Shown here: in pieces, positions 47,136 through 58,520 of the stretch | Layout: each line of letters opens with the position of its first letter | Position numbering within the stretch: position 1 is the stretch's first letter | Source: Megamerina dolium | Taxonomy: Eukaryota; Arthropoda; Insecta; Diptera; Megamerinidae | Assembly: GCA_963854835.1 (NCBI GenBank) | Contig: OY978525.1 | Span: forward strand, 1,569,501 to 1,633,500 | DNA: 64,000 nucleotides | Direction: 5' to 3' | Made by a program: the position numbers and the translations under genes | Notes under the pieces: generated by a model | The model's database searches: none | The model's input: only the letters and a program-made list of their open reading frames with translations | What the model was told of the DNA's origin: nothing

Positions 47136-47783
47136 GATTATCCAACACAATTGGATTTCAGCACACCTCCATTGGCAATGGCTCATCTGCAGCCAGTTTC
47201 ACAGGCCTCAATAATTAGTGGCAATGCTTTAGTAGGCAGCGGTGGTACACTACGTCGTGGTATAATGCGTGGCGTCATCGGTGTACCACCGCCCGATGTA
47301 ACACATCATACCACCACCACCAATATGGGCGGCGGCGGCGGTGGCATGCAATTACTAAGCGATATACATCCGATGAATATATCTGCCACATCATCAACAC
47401 AAACAACATGTAGTAGTGGAGCCAATGGTACTATGATATCGATGCCATTAATGAATTCGACACTAAAGCAGCCACAAAGTATACTTAAAGATCCAAATCG
47501 TAATAAACAACAGCAGCAGCAGCAGCAGCAACATCAACAGCAACTGCAACAGCAGCAGCAGCAGCAGCAGCAACAATTGCTAAATGCTAGCTTAGTGGGC
47601 GTGCCCACTCAACCGCCAGGTACTCTGCAAATACTAAATATACCAACATCAGTAGGACTTGGCAGTAATTTGCTGATGACCACCACTGCAGCCTTTGATC
47701 CGACGAACGCGCACAGCCTCAGCACCTTCAATACGGGGGGTGCCACAATTGCGTACACCGATGCCGATGGCCATCTCGTATAG
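47136..47783 (+). CDS. sns: Terminal exon of a nephrin-like adhesion receptor (candidate sns), C-terminal tail and stop
   Basis: The exon starts after the acceptor TTTGTAG (ends 47135) and reads 215 codons to TAG at 47781-47783. It opens DYPTQLDFSTPPLAM, which continues LSYPPM of the upstream exon in phase 0. Visible features are a poly-Gly run (about 47326-47343), Ser/Thr/Met-rich linkers, an ILKDPNRNK segment, an interrupted poly-Gln/His tract (47508-47576, 23 codons, opa type) and the C-terminus DADGHLV. A terminal Gly-His-Leu-Val is, as I recall, also the C-terminus of vertebrate nephrin, where it acts as a PDZ ligand. This supports sns/hibris, Ig-superfamily receptors used in myoblast fusion and slit-diaphragm-like junctions. 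Mixed codons with synonymous CAA/CAG in the Gln tract argue for coding rather than a simple repeat. The coding call is strong; the gene name is inferred. Confidence 0.75.
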   Translation, partial: DYPTQLDFSTPPLAMAHLQPVSQASIISGNALVGSGGTLRRGIMRGVIGVPPPDVTHHTTTTNMGGGGGGMQLLSDIHPMNISATSSTQTTCSSGANGTMISMPLMNSTLKQPQSILKDPNRNKQQQQQQQQHQQQLQQQQQQQQQQLLNASLVGVPTQPPGTLQILNIPTSVGLGSNLLMTTTAAFDPTNAHSLSTFNTGGATIAYTDADGHLV

Positions 47784-47921
47784 CTATAGGCTGCCTCAGG
47801 AGAGGCGTTTCAAACAACTCAAGCAAATCAAGCTGGCAAAATCATATCCACCACAATAGTGTCAGCTACTACTGATGCTCCATCTGCTAATGTTACTGCT
47901 ACCGATAGTCCCCGATACTGA
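47784..47921 (+). other. In-frame extension beyond the stop (possible readthrough), start of 3'UTR
   Basis: After the TAG at 47781 the same frame reads CTA, a second TAG (47787-47789), then 43 sense codons to TGA at 47919-47921. The peptide is low-complexity and polar (it contains QTTQANQ and SATTDAP), resembling the tail before it. A CUA triplet right after a stop is a context reported to favour readthrough, best known for UGA. Two successive readthrough events would be needed. A stop-free run of this length has roughly a one-in-ten chance of occurring at random, so the coding reading is only a hypothesis; by default this is 3'UTR. Confidence 0.35.
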
Positions 47922-48361
47922 GAAATAACAGCAGCAGGACTGAAGGTGGGCATTCGTAAACTCAACATTATCATCAAACAAAAACTACAGATGTATGTAG
48001 ATCTCGCATATTAGCGTAGGAGTATAAGAAGTATGTATGTATCTACTTATGTGTATGTTTGTGTATGCAACACAGTACAACCCCAATAGAATATCCTTTG
48101 TGAAGGACAATATTATTACGCTGTAAAGGTATGTAAGAAGTATAGTGGTAGTAGTAGTGGCAAATTAGGCAAATGTCATTACATACACAAAAAAAAAAAA
48201 AGAAGAAAAACAAAACCAACAAAACAAAAAACAACGAACCAAAAGCTGATAATGATGATACAATTCGCATACAGACATACATACATACTTACGTATGTAT
48301 AGTATGTACCATTGTACATATACATCTATTACGTCGATTACGTCTTCTCAACTACTTAGTG

Positions 48362-48397
<36 letters not shown>

Positions 48398-48771
48398 GTA
48401 CGTATGCCACAGCTATACGCAACAAATCCATACACACACACACACAACATATTTTTAATTTGAATTTGAATTAAGCGCTCGTGCATTTGCAATTATTTTA
48501 TTCAAATAAGTTTACAAATTAGTTCTTTAATGTAAATATGTGTTATTATTCACCCGATGTTACGTTACGTTAAGTAGACAATTTTCATTGTAAGCAATTG
48601 TAACAACAAAACCAGCAACAAGAGAACATCATTAGGTAGATATACGTATTTACATATACATACACACATTTGTACTAGTCGTTAAACGAGACCATCCACG
48701 CCCAGCAAGCAAGGACAACAAGCAAACAAAAGACAGCCAGCAAAAAAATTTAGAAGATTAGCTGCAAGTCA

Positions 48772-48802
<31 letters not shown>

Positions 48803-49426
48803 CGCAAAGGCACAAACAGGCACAGACCTAAAGAAACAAATAGCTACGTTAGTGTTGACATTTGGAGACAGTGTGATTAGCTTGCGTAACGCATTTAAGA
48901 AGAAACGATGAACACAAAAAAAAAGCGCGCATGTCTATTTGACCCGTAGGAGCAGTTGAGTAGAGTACTTACTTGAAAAATGGCAAGGGAAATTTCACAT
49001 TCATTAACATTTTTTAGTATGATTTCAAAAAACATCGATGTTTCCATGACAAACATATGTTACGAATAGTGAGACAAGTTCTTGGGGAGTTCAAGGACTT
49101 CTTCTTCTTCTTCTTCTTCTTATGTGGCCGGGAGTTTAAGGACTGTATTTATTAATTTGCGAGTGGCTGAAAAATGTTCGTTTACCAGCATTTTTAAAAA
49201 TTTGCTATTTTCCAACAAATTTTCAGAAAATCTAAAGGATTTTGGGAGAAGATAGTTTTTCTGGGGTCTCAAATCTTAATAATCTTTATTTGTGAGAGTT
49301 TAAAACACTTAGTTTAATCAATTTGTTTTAATTTTTTGGAACACTCATGTTTGTGAGAAAATGTTAAGGAAATACAATATTTAGAGAAATTTTTCTGAGT
49401 AATATGCCTAAATGATACCGATGCAG
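47922..49426 (+). other. 3'UTR or downstream flank, no other gene seen
   Basis: This AT-rich non-coding stretch follows the last exon, and part of it is presumably 3'UTR. It contains a (GT)n run at 48366-48394, a (CA)n run near 48773-48798 and a TTC run at 49099-49122. I found no convincing AATAAA site that would fix the transcript end. Confidence 0.5.
48366..48394. repeat. (GT)n microsatellite
   Basis: About 14 GT units in the presumed 3'UTR or flank of the sns-like gene. Confidence 0.95.
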
Positions 49427-49830
49427 CCACGCTTGAGGTGTTCTAGAGTAAAATTCTTCGCATAATCTTCGGTCCTGTTCGTGTCGGTGACGACTATCGT
49501 ATTCGAATGAACCATGAACTATACGAGCGCCATGCTGACATTGACATAGTCCAACGCATCACTATTCAATGTCTGCGGTGGCTAGGCCATGTTGTGCGTA
49601 TGGATGAAGAAGCTCTGGCGAAAAAGGTGTTTGAAACGGAAGCCGTTGGACGACAACGAAGGGGATGGTCATGCCTTCGATGGAAAAGTCGCGGAAAAAC
49701 CTATATGCGCACAGTGTAACTGATTGGAGAAGGCCCGCGCACAACAGAGACGTCTGGAGAGAGCTGCTGAGATCGGCCGTAACTCGACAACGGGCTGTAA
49801 TGCCCATATATGACGATGATGATGGTGCGA
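49427..49830 (+). mobile_element. RTE-like LINE fragment, distinct subfamily
   Basis: It reads SKILRIIFGPVRVGDDYRIR, MNHELYERHADIDIVQRITI, LRWLGHVVRMDEEALAKKVF and ETEAVGRQRRG. After a frameshift it reads DVWRELLRSAVTRQRAVMP and YDDDDG, ending in a GAT tract. It matches the C-terminal region of the other RTE-like copies, but its end differs (GACGATGATGATGG instead of TAAGTAAG), so it is a separate subfamily. Inactive. Confidence 0.75.
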
Positions 49831-51026
49831 ATTCGGCTTAAAAAATGGCAAAAACGATAAATCTCACAATTTCACAAAAAAATTGCCATACAAAACCCAA
49901 ATTTTTTACACAATTTTGCACGAAAAATTTAAAAATGGATGCAAAGATACAAAATTTGCATGACAAGTATCAAAACTGGCGTGCCGGTTCTAATAAAAAC
50001 TAAGAACGCAAAAATCTGCATATTCCACAATTCTGCATAAACCATCATTACCCAACATCATCTTCCTTCCTTAGATCCGGAATGTGACTACAAATGTCAA
50101 TGTTTGCCTTATCAAATGCTAAAAATTTGGAAATCATGAAAAAATACTCATAGTAAGGAATTCGCTTTAAACCGCATAAACCGCAAGTCCATGGCGCCTC
50201 CATAACCTTAAGTCTGATCTGATCACTAGAAAAACATTACATCGTTACATTTTCTATTTTCTGCTTCTTAATCCTGCAATTGCCATTTAGTATACATTTA
50301 TTTGCCAGATATTTTAAATTATTATTGCTTTCCTTTTTGCATGTATAGTACATACTAGGTACCTATACGTTAGTATATCCTTCTAATGAACATAACAAAC
50401 ACTTCTTATACCCTTCCACCTATTAAACAATAACAATCATTTCACCATCATCATCATTATCATCATCATCATCATCAATATAGTAGACTGTAGTTCCCTA
50501 GAGGCGAATTGCTGATACTACTACTACTACTGCTATTAGGTACGTAAGTACATAGCGTAGCAAACTCATGGTAACCTTCGCGCGTCGTTAAACAATTTAA
50601 TGGTCACATTGTACATGAGCATATGCATAAGTACTCGTTCATACACTACACACACACACACACACGCATATACATTCTCACTCACAACATAGAACGCTTC
50701 GTTGCCAATGGCAATAAAGAGTAGTAGTAGTAGCAGCAGCAACAGCAAAAGCAGCAGTAGCAAATATCAGCAAACGCGTACGCAAGTAAATGTTGCCTGC
50801 ATAAAGAAGAAAGTTACACGTTAAAGCATTTAATTTACTCTTTTTATATGGCCGTATTTTTAGTATGGGGCGATGGCAATGCCGGCCCATGTACACATGT
50901 ATATGTCAGTGTGATTATGTACGTGGGTAATGTTTGTACAATTAACCGCTGCTATGCACCTGTTCAATTTTCTTTAAGCAGGGGACAAATACAATAATAA
51001 TCTGAATTATAATAATAACAATTCAC

Positions 51027-51070
<44 letters not shown>

Positions 51071-51500
51071 TCTCTGAAAATGCATCCATACAAACAAATT
51101 TTATGCATTTTGCACATTCATACTCGTGAATATTAACTTGTTTATTTTTACTAGGTTTTTTTGTTTTTCCAACACCATCATATTTGCATATTTCACTCCA
51201 GTGAATACACAACCTTGCCGACATGTAGGTAGTAGAAAGCATTAAAGAGTTCTAACTTTATGTTGGCCGCAAATTCAATGAAAATATGGTACATATAAGG
51301 CAGGCGATATTCTAAGAGCAACGATGCATAATATTTTTAAATTTTAATTCATGCATGCATATGTACATATTTTCTTCATAATTCACATTAAATTTCTAGT
51401 ACATTGTACAATACGTTGAACGTTTTTTTACCTTTGATCTTGCTTTTTCGCGATCGTGCGATTTATTTGTGCCTATCCAAAGCATTTTCTTGTGTAAAAT
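49831..51500. other. Non-coding, no gene seen
   Basis: Contains CAT tracts (50441-50478), a CA run (50648-50665), an AGT/GCA tract (50720-50760) and an ATA run (51026-51070). No gene. Confidence 0.5.
51026..51070. repeat. (ATA)n microsatellite
   Basis: About 15 ATA units. On the - strand it translates as a Tyr run, which is not a gene. Confidence 0.95.
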
Positions 51501-51519
51501 CCTAGAAAATTACACATAG

Positions 51520-52060
51520 AAGGACGCGCGAAAAAAAAAAACACAAAGAAAGACGCAAAAACATATTTGACGGTGAAAAAGACACGTAAACGTAATTGAC
51601 GGCGAAGAAAGACGCGTAAACATAATGGACAGCAAAGAAAGACGTGTAACCATATTATCACTTAACTGACCGATTGGTAATAATTAGTATATTTTATTGT
51701 TTATATAAACTGCATTATGGATTGGTGTGCTGATAACTATGTTTACGCGTCGTTCTTGAACGACGATTTTTTTCACGCGTCTTTTTTCGTATGCATTGAC
51801 GGCGAGAAAGGCGCGTAAACGTAATTGACGGTGAAGAAAGACGCGTAAACATAATGGACGGCGAAGAAAGACGTGTAACCATATTATCACTTAATCGACC
51901 GATTGGTAATAACTAGTGTATTTTGTTTTTTATATAATTTTCGTGATGGATTGGTTGAAGGATGTTTACGCGTCTTTCTTGGCCAACGATTTGTTCATGC
52001 GTCTTTTTCGCAGTCATTTTTTGAACGCACGTCTTTCTTCGTATGCACCGACGATATAAA
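51520..52060. repeat. Duplicated ACGCGT-rich block with 29-30 bp subrepeats and inverted arms
   Basis: A subrepeat of the form GACGGCGAAGAAAGACGCGT plus AAACATAATG occurs in threes at 51569, 51598, 51628 and again at 51798, 51827, 51857, an offset of 229 bp. Each triplet is followed by CATATTATCACTTAA, then GACCGATTGGTAATAA. Inverted copies (GTTTACGCGTCTTTCTTGG and CACGCGTCTTTTTTCGTATG) lie at 51738-51795 and 51962-52045. CpG-rich against an AT-rich background. No recognisable protein; frames on the - strand only translate the subrepeats. Confidence 0.75.
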
Positions 52061-52229
52061 TCTGTCTGTAGTCAGAACTGTACGGTATACAATTTTCTTA
52101 TGATTTTATAAAATTGTTTGAATCTTGATTTTAATTTTTTAACGAATTTTGCAAAAATGCAAAATCTAGTTTAAAAGTAGGATCAAATTTTTAAACGGGA
52201 AATACTTTTTTGGAACAGAGAGAAAAAAA

Positions 52230-52800
52230 AAAAATTTTTTTGCTACCACAAAAATCCTCCGGTGTTCACATAAGGCTTGACTCATGGTTAAAATTCAACT
52301 TTCCGATCGAAGTAAAAGTACCCAGGTACTGATGCTAAACCGGTGAAATGTATGAACCACCCCCCATTAATTTTTCTTCGTCCATATTTCAAAAATCTAC
52401 TCCCTAGGGGAGCTTCCATACAAAATGAACCCTGAAACAACTGAAACTCAACACGAATTGCCCAAGAGCGATAAAATGTGTGATCGATTCCAATTAAATT
52501 TGCTTCTCCAACATTTCCTACATACATATTTACTTCTTACGTTTATACCTTAGAGAGGCTTCCATACAAAATGAATCCAAAAACACTTGAAAATTGACAA
52601 ATATTCCCATATCTGCCCAAAAATCGATTCTAGAGGAGTGTAATGTATAACCGGGTCTCATTAAATTTTTCTTTGAAATATAATCCTACAGCTGTTTAGG
52701 AATAGCTTCTGGAGTGATAGAATCTATGACTATGAGAATCAAACATCCTCAGTAACAGCTGTAAAGTATTGAAAAATATCACTTTTAGAGGTTTAAAAAT
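52230..52800 (-). repeat. Repeat family 2, reversed array
   Basis: Cores CCCCATTAATTTTTCTTCGT (52364), CCAATTAAATTTGCTTCTCC (52489) and CTCATTAAATTTTTCTTTGA (52657), with CTTCCATACAAAATGAACCC- and TCCATACAAAATGAATCC-type phrases between them, form at least three units. Opposite orientation to the 4.3 kb array. Confidence 0.5.
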
Positions 52801-53687
52801 CGCATAACATTATAAAAAGGTTTTGCGATTGTCTTACAGAAACTACCGACCATTTTTTAACGCATATAATTTTCACTATCAAATTATATAATTGTGGCGG
52901 CTATTTAGTAGAGTTTATTAGCATCACATATGAGTGTTAATAAAATTTATATAGCTACTGATAAATTACACTTTTTGGAAGAATCGCATCATACGAGTAC
53001 GTTCTCCATAAACAAAATGTGCCAAACAAAAGCCATACATAAAGCTATGTAGTACAACCGTGTGCTATTAATGTTGAATTTTGGTGTGTGAGTTAGCGAG
53101 GCAGTGATGACAAATCTTTTGTCAGCAAAGTGTTACAACAACATGCATATATAAGGGTATATACTTGTACGTAGATAATCAAGAAGATTTTTTTTTTTTT
53201 GCAAGAACAATAGGCTGCTGTTTCATTAGGGTTTCAGCACAAACACACACACACACACACACACAAAACACATACTAAGCAGAGTAAAAGAAAAAAAAAA
53301 CCCGAATTATACACGCGTCACTCACATGCACCGAGGCTATACTATGTACATCCATATATATATACAATATATGGAATATCAACAACAATAAACAATCATA
53401 AATAACAAAAACATCATCAAGCAACAACAACAACAATAATAATAATAATAATACGAATACGAATACGAACAACAATACACCTTCCATGTATTGTAAATAT
53501 GTACGTGCGAATGTACTTTACATATGAATGTATGAAAATGTCATACCAATGCGTTGTGTCTAAATTCTGAAGCAATTAACAATGATCCCTAAGATACCGT
53601 AGCGTCGCATCATCACCGACGCCATCAACGTAACTGCCATCACTTTTATTGCTGCTTTCAATATCAAATGAAAATAACAATAGCAAG

Positions 53688-53719
<32 letters not shown>

Positions 53720-54249
53720 CGATGATGATGATGATATCAATGGCAAGCAATGTACTGTCAGCAGCACCAGCAGTAGCAGCACTTAAGCAATGATGCCACC
53801 AAAACTTATATATATCGTACCTACCATAATTATATGAAGGAGGTAAATATTCCCCCAAAGCCATCAATAGCAGTAAATTCCTATTCTTCGCGTATTTTAT
53901 TATAAATCTACATACACTTGTTTATGGTTATGTATATCATCATATATGTACATGTGTTGACGCACACATATACTCGTACATGTGAGTGTGTTTGTATTTT
54001 TACATGTAAAGCTTTATTTTTGCATACTAAAATGGCAGTAAATGTTATTTTAATGAAATTTTGCAATTTCTTGTGTATGAGTGTGCGTGTGATAAGTGTT
54101 TGCTGTGACACAATTGGAGAAGCATAACATACACATATATAAAATATAATATAATAATAAATTTGGGTTAAAAGTAACGGATTCTGTCCTTAGCAAATGA
54201 CTCTGATGCACCATAAAAATGTGAAAAGTATTTTGACTTGGGGAAAAAA
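52801..54249. other. Non-coding, no gene seen
   Basis: Contains a CA run (53242-53266), AAT and ACGAAT tracts (53430-53470) and a CAA/GAT tract (53686-53733). Leu- and Val-rich frames on the - strand are translated repeats. Confidence 0.5.
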
Positions 54250-54293
54250 TATCGACAACAATTCTTAGCAATTAACAATGCGGCACTGTGCAC

Positions 54294-54382
54294 TGAGACA
54301 GTTGAGGAATAAGCAAGAACTATTCAGGCTTATCATGAAAAAATTTCTGTGCGAAATTTTGCCGTTGTTAGCAATACACTTA
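54294..54382 (+). repeat. Left copy of a direct repeat (about 88 bp) flanking the MITE
   Basis: GAGACAGTTGAGGAATAAGC, AAGAACTATTCA and GTGCGAAATTTTGCCG recur at 54875-54965 (GACAGTTGAGGAATAAGCAA, then GTGCGAAATTTGTCTC), with about 85% identity by eye. The two copies lie on either side of the MITE. Confidence 0.75.
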
Positions 54383-54873
54383 TACGGCAGCGTTAATCGG
54401 GATTAATAACGCACTTAATCCGAATAAAATACTAACCTGACATACGGCAGTATTACCGATTAACTAAACAGCTGGTTGCTGTTTTATTAGGTCTGCTCAC
54501 TTACATTACTATTACTATCAATTTCTGTCATCTGTCACTCTCGATATGAGAAAACTATCAGAAAGTTGTAAATTGACATTCACAATTCGTAATTGACAGC
54601 TGGATTTATTTGTTCGCCAACGCTTTTCATGTCGAAAACTGTTAACAATTGTTGAAAGTTTTTCAGAAGCGAACACACCTATTGTTTTGTAAGTTGGATC
54701 GAGAAAAATTCACAATAGAAATTTTTCAGCAGTGTTGCCATCAAATATTGCCCTAATCCTCTTTAATTTTGAGAATTAACTCGTCGAGTTAATGCAGATT
54801 AGCTGCAGTTAATGCCCGAGTTAATTCGAATTACATCATTAATCCGGATTAACGCTGCCATCTGTCAGGGCTA
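54381..54873. mobile_element. MITE, copy 2, left end damaged
   Basis: It matches the 10490-11017 copy along its length (GCACTTAATCCGAATAAAAT, GGTCTGCTCACTTACATTAC, GATTAGCTGCAGTTAATGCC). The right end is intact (CTGCCATCTGTCAGGGCTA, followed by TAA). The left end lacks about 9 bp of the expected repeat and starts TACGGCAGCG. It lies between two directly repeated mariner segments. Confidence 0.85.
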
Positions 54874-54874
54874 T

Positions 54875-54965
54875 AAGACAGTTGAGGAATAAGCAAGAAC
54901 TATTCACAACATATCATGAACAAATTTCCGTGCGAAATTTGTCTCTTGTCAGCAATACATTTTAG
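54875..54965 (+). repeat. Right copy of the direct repeat (about 88 bp) flanking the MITE
   Basis: Pairs with 54294-54382. Differences include CACAACATATC for GGCTTATC and ATTTGTCTCTTGTC for ATTTTGCCGTTGTT. Confidence 0.75.
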
Positions 54966-55340
54966 ATTGCTGACATGTGAAAAAGTTAACGCGATAGGCC
55001 TGATTATGGAAAAAAAAAATGATATGGTCCTGAGCCGCATACCAAATGAAGTTCTGCATTTGGTTGCCACATAAATTGGCTGAAAATATCTAAATTTTTT
55101 TTGAGTAAAAACTTCGGAATTGATGACACGACGACGTTAATGGAGAGAATTTGAATGGAAAGTTCTGATACATTCACCATCCACGTCTTGATCTTGCACT
55201 CTCATAGGCTATCACTTATTTCGATCAATGCACGATTGCCTTACTGATGTGAGGATGATTTCAAAAGAGCTCTATGAAAATTAGTTAGTTCAATTTTTCA
55301 ATAAAAAAAAAAACCTCAGTTTCTCAACGATGGAATAGTA

Positions 55341-56036
55341 TTTCTAGCTTCTCAAAAATCTTTAGGTCCAAAGCTTAGAACTTATGTGATGACATATGAG
55401 CTTTGCCATTCAAATTCCGCTAACTTAAGTAGTCTTCTTCCGCTACTTTCTATATTTAAGATGCAAAAAAACAGACTTCTCAGAAGTATTAATGCCAGAA
55501 ATGTATGACTATACAAAAAAAAAAGGTTTTAAAAATCGATATACCAAGCAATACTTTTTCCCCTAACATATAACACAACATATAATATGCATAACTGACT
55601 TGAATTGAGCTCTTACAGCCGTTCTTTTCTCTTAGTTATTTCTTTCCCTTACGACACCTTACTTTGTTTGCCCAGCAAATTGTTGCTGTAATTAAAAATC
55701 GAATTGTGAATTGTTTCTACAACCAAAACACTACGACTTCATTGACATACTAACTGTATACATATTTGAGGTACATATACACAGACAGTCAGATTCTTTA
55801 GCAGTAAGCAAGCAAGCAACAAAGCAAGCAAACTACCAACTAAATGAAATAATAAAAATATGCATGACTATGTAAGCAAGTCAAGACGCAAAAATTCACA
55901 CATTGCAAACACTTCAAATAAGAGTTGAATGTGGCTGTAAGTGTGTGTGTGTGTGTGTTTGTATTTGAGTGTTGTGCTAAGAATCGTTTGAAAATTTCAT
56001 TTGACTTCTTTATTTGAGTACACTCAGACACACGCC

Positions 56037-56068
<32 letters not shown>

Positions 56069-57589
56069 GTATGACAATTGTGATTGTTGCCAATTGTCAC
56101 CACTACAAACATATACACATCTACATGTATATCCCTCTGTCATTGTGATGACTAGCATGTGCTATTGTTGTTGTTGTTGCTATCATTTCATCATTGGAAC
56201 CAGCAACAACAGCAATTACTCTCGAAGAAATTGTGACGCATTTATATTCAAAAGTCAGTTAAAAATACCCATACATACATATATGGTATGTATAAGTATA
56301 TGTACGATATATGCACTGAGTTAGAATATATTGTACAATATATAGAGAAGCATAAAATAAAGGAATTCAAATGAATTTCAATTAAACTAACTTTCAATTC
56401 ATCATTCACATCGATGAACAATAAACTTTGAACGAGTATTTCAAACTTCTTACCACTGGACTAACACACAGCCACACACACACACACATATTCATATTAA
56501 TTAAATGCACGCATATATAGGATTTTATACTTGTTAAAAGTTTCTAAATATATGTCGGTAGTCGGTATTAAATATAGTATATGAGTTTTTCGTTTTTTTC
56601 TTAGACTCTACACGTTGATAGTCTCTTATCAATATATACCTATATGGACAATAAAGTGTATGAATCGTATGCATATGGTCCATTCTGAGTATACTTTGCA
56701 AATAGACACACACACACACATTATATTAAATATTTCATTGAAATTCTAATTCTTTTTGTTCTGCTTCTTCTTATTTTTCTTATATTCTATTGAAATGTTA
56801 AAAAATAACAAGCAATCATGATGATCGTTGTGATAATAATGATGATGATGATGATGAAGATGATGATGGAAAAAGTTAAGTCACAAGAAGAAACATTAGA
56901 CATGAAAACAAATTGAAGAACTTTATGTACATTTCTTCGTCAACGTCTTTACGTCCAACTCGTCCTGTATTGTGCTATTTGACCATTTTCGTATTTTTTT
57001 AGTCTTTTATTTCTTTCCCCTTTCTATTTTTTTTGTATAATATTATTCTTGCTGAAGAATGAAAATACCAGAAATAAATATTGTCATAGCAGCATTAATG
57101 CTGCTTGTGAGAAATACACATACTAACGAGTACATATTCGTACAATAATGCATGCATGTACAATATAGTACACACACACACACATACATACTCGTACATA
57201 TATATGCAATCGCCATTAGAAAAGTAGTTACTATGAATCGACCAGCAAACAGCAATTCCCAATTCACAAATATGTACATACTCGTATCTGTAAGACTTTC
57301 TGTTGCCAACAAATATTGACAATTTCTGAAACTAACGATTATCAGAGCAAATGGACAGATGTGATGAGATAGATAGACACACAGACAGACAGACAGACAG
57401 ACAGACAGAGAGAAAGATAGTTAGAGTGACAGAAAGAAAGTGATTTCAAGAGATTTTAAAAAGCATAGAACATTCATAATATCTCATTCACATTTAAACA
57501 AAATTTGGAGCGCTTAACTTTGATAATATGGTAGCTTAGATTGACAAATATATGTGGTTTGAATGAGATAGTACTCTCTTTCAAACATA
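55341..57589. other. Non-coding, no gene seen
   Basis: GT and CA runs (55939-55958, 56035-56064, 56473-56488), a GAT tract (56839-56870) and a GACA run (57381-57409). No gene. Confidence 0.5.
57381..57409. repeat. (CAGA)n microsatellite
   Basis: About seven CAGA units in flank sequence. Confidence 0.9.
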
Positions 57590-58520
57590 TTCACCCTTGC
57601 TGAGTTTCAGTTCTATAACTCTATATATGATCGATCGTAAAGTACAGTCGAAAGCATACTTTTGTATGGCAGGTAGGTGTGTTTCTCCACCGATTACTTT
57701 CATTTTCAAACATATTTGCACTTTAGTCAAAATAATCATATGTGCAAAGTTTCAATCCTACAGCTGTAAATGTTCGTGTGCAAAGTGCAATCTAGAATAT
57801 ACTTTTGTATGGGAGCTAGATGTGTATTTCATCCGATTGTGTCTTTTTTTAAAATTCATCTATTGATTAGTAAATGTAATTGCATATACTGAGTTTCAGC
57901 TTGATAACTTTAAATTTTCATGCATATAGTATGAAAATATACATTTGGAAGCATACATTTGTATGGGAGGTGTAGTTTTTATCAACTTCAGCCCATTACC
58001 GTATATGTTTACTAGTAGCATGTACACGATTACGGTGTTTCAGCTTGATAACTTTATATTTTAGCACAAAAAGTGTGAAAACTCACATTCTACAATACAT
58101 TTTTGTATGGGAGGTAGGCGTCGTGACTTTTATCCGATTATGACAATTTTCTTACATATTAATTCTGCAATATAGTTCGATAGCTGAATATTTTCACTCG
58201 AAAAGTGTGACAAAAACCACCTCAACATCATATTTTTATATTGGAGCTAACCATGCTTTTTATTCGATTACGCCCATCTTCTAGTCACATGCCGATTTTG
58301 TCGATTTTGTGTTAAAATGAACTATACATACCAAAATTTTAAAGCGCGAATTTCATATTTTTGTGGGCAAAATGTGAAAACACGCTATCAATAGAAGATT
58401 TTTGTATGGAAGGTAGGCGTGGTTATTGCCCGATTGCGCCGATTCACGAGCCTATCGGTTCATTGGTAAAAAATAATCATATGTGCCAGTTTTTAGCTTG
58501 TTTGCTCTATAATTAGGGCA
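57590..58520 (+). repeat. Tandem array of dispersed repeat family 1
   Basis: About six diverged units carry the core TTTGTATGGGAGGTAGGCGT followed by TTTTATCCGATTA-type sequence. Cores lie near 57661, 57804, 57959, 58103, 58240 and 58405, spacing roughly 137-165 bp. The intervening part reads TTTCAGCTTGATAACTTTA and TGTGAAAAC. Same family as the 25.73-27.01 kb array but opposite strand and much older. Confidence 0.7.

Larger units (their letters stand above)
54250..55340 (+). mobile_element. Mariner remnant interrupted by a MITE
   Basis: Near 55155-55310 the frame reads WKVLIHSPSTS, a stop, YHLFRSMHDCLTDVRMISKE and LVQFF, which is the mariner C-terminal segment after the third Asp region (HPPYSPDLAPSDYHLFRSM-type). 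Upstream, scattered fragments (TVEE, ARTIQAYHEKISVRNF) and MKFCIWLPHKLAENI suggest the N-terminal half. Many stops. The MITE at 54381-54873 lies inside it. Confidence 0.6.

Noticed and set aside
49090..49130. Possible LINE 3' end (TTC run followed by TTATGTGGCC on the + strand)
   Set aside because: Only about ten bases resemble the RTE tail; the TTC run is more simply a microsatellite.
53700..53735. CRISPR-like array of short repeats
   Set aside because: It is a CAA/GAT trinucleotide microsatellite without spacers, in a eukaryotic genome.
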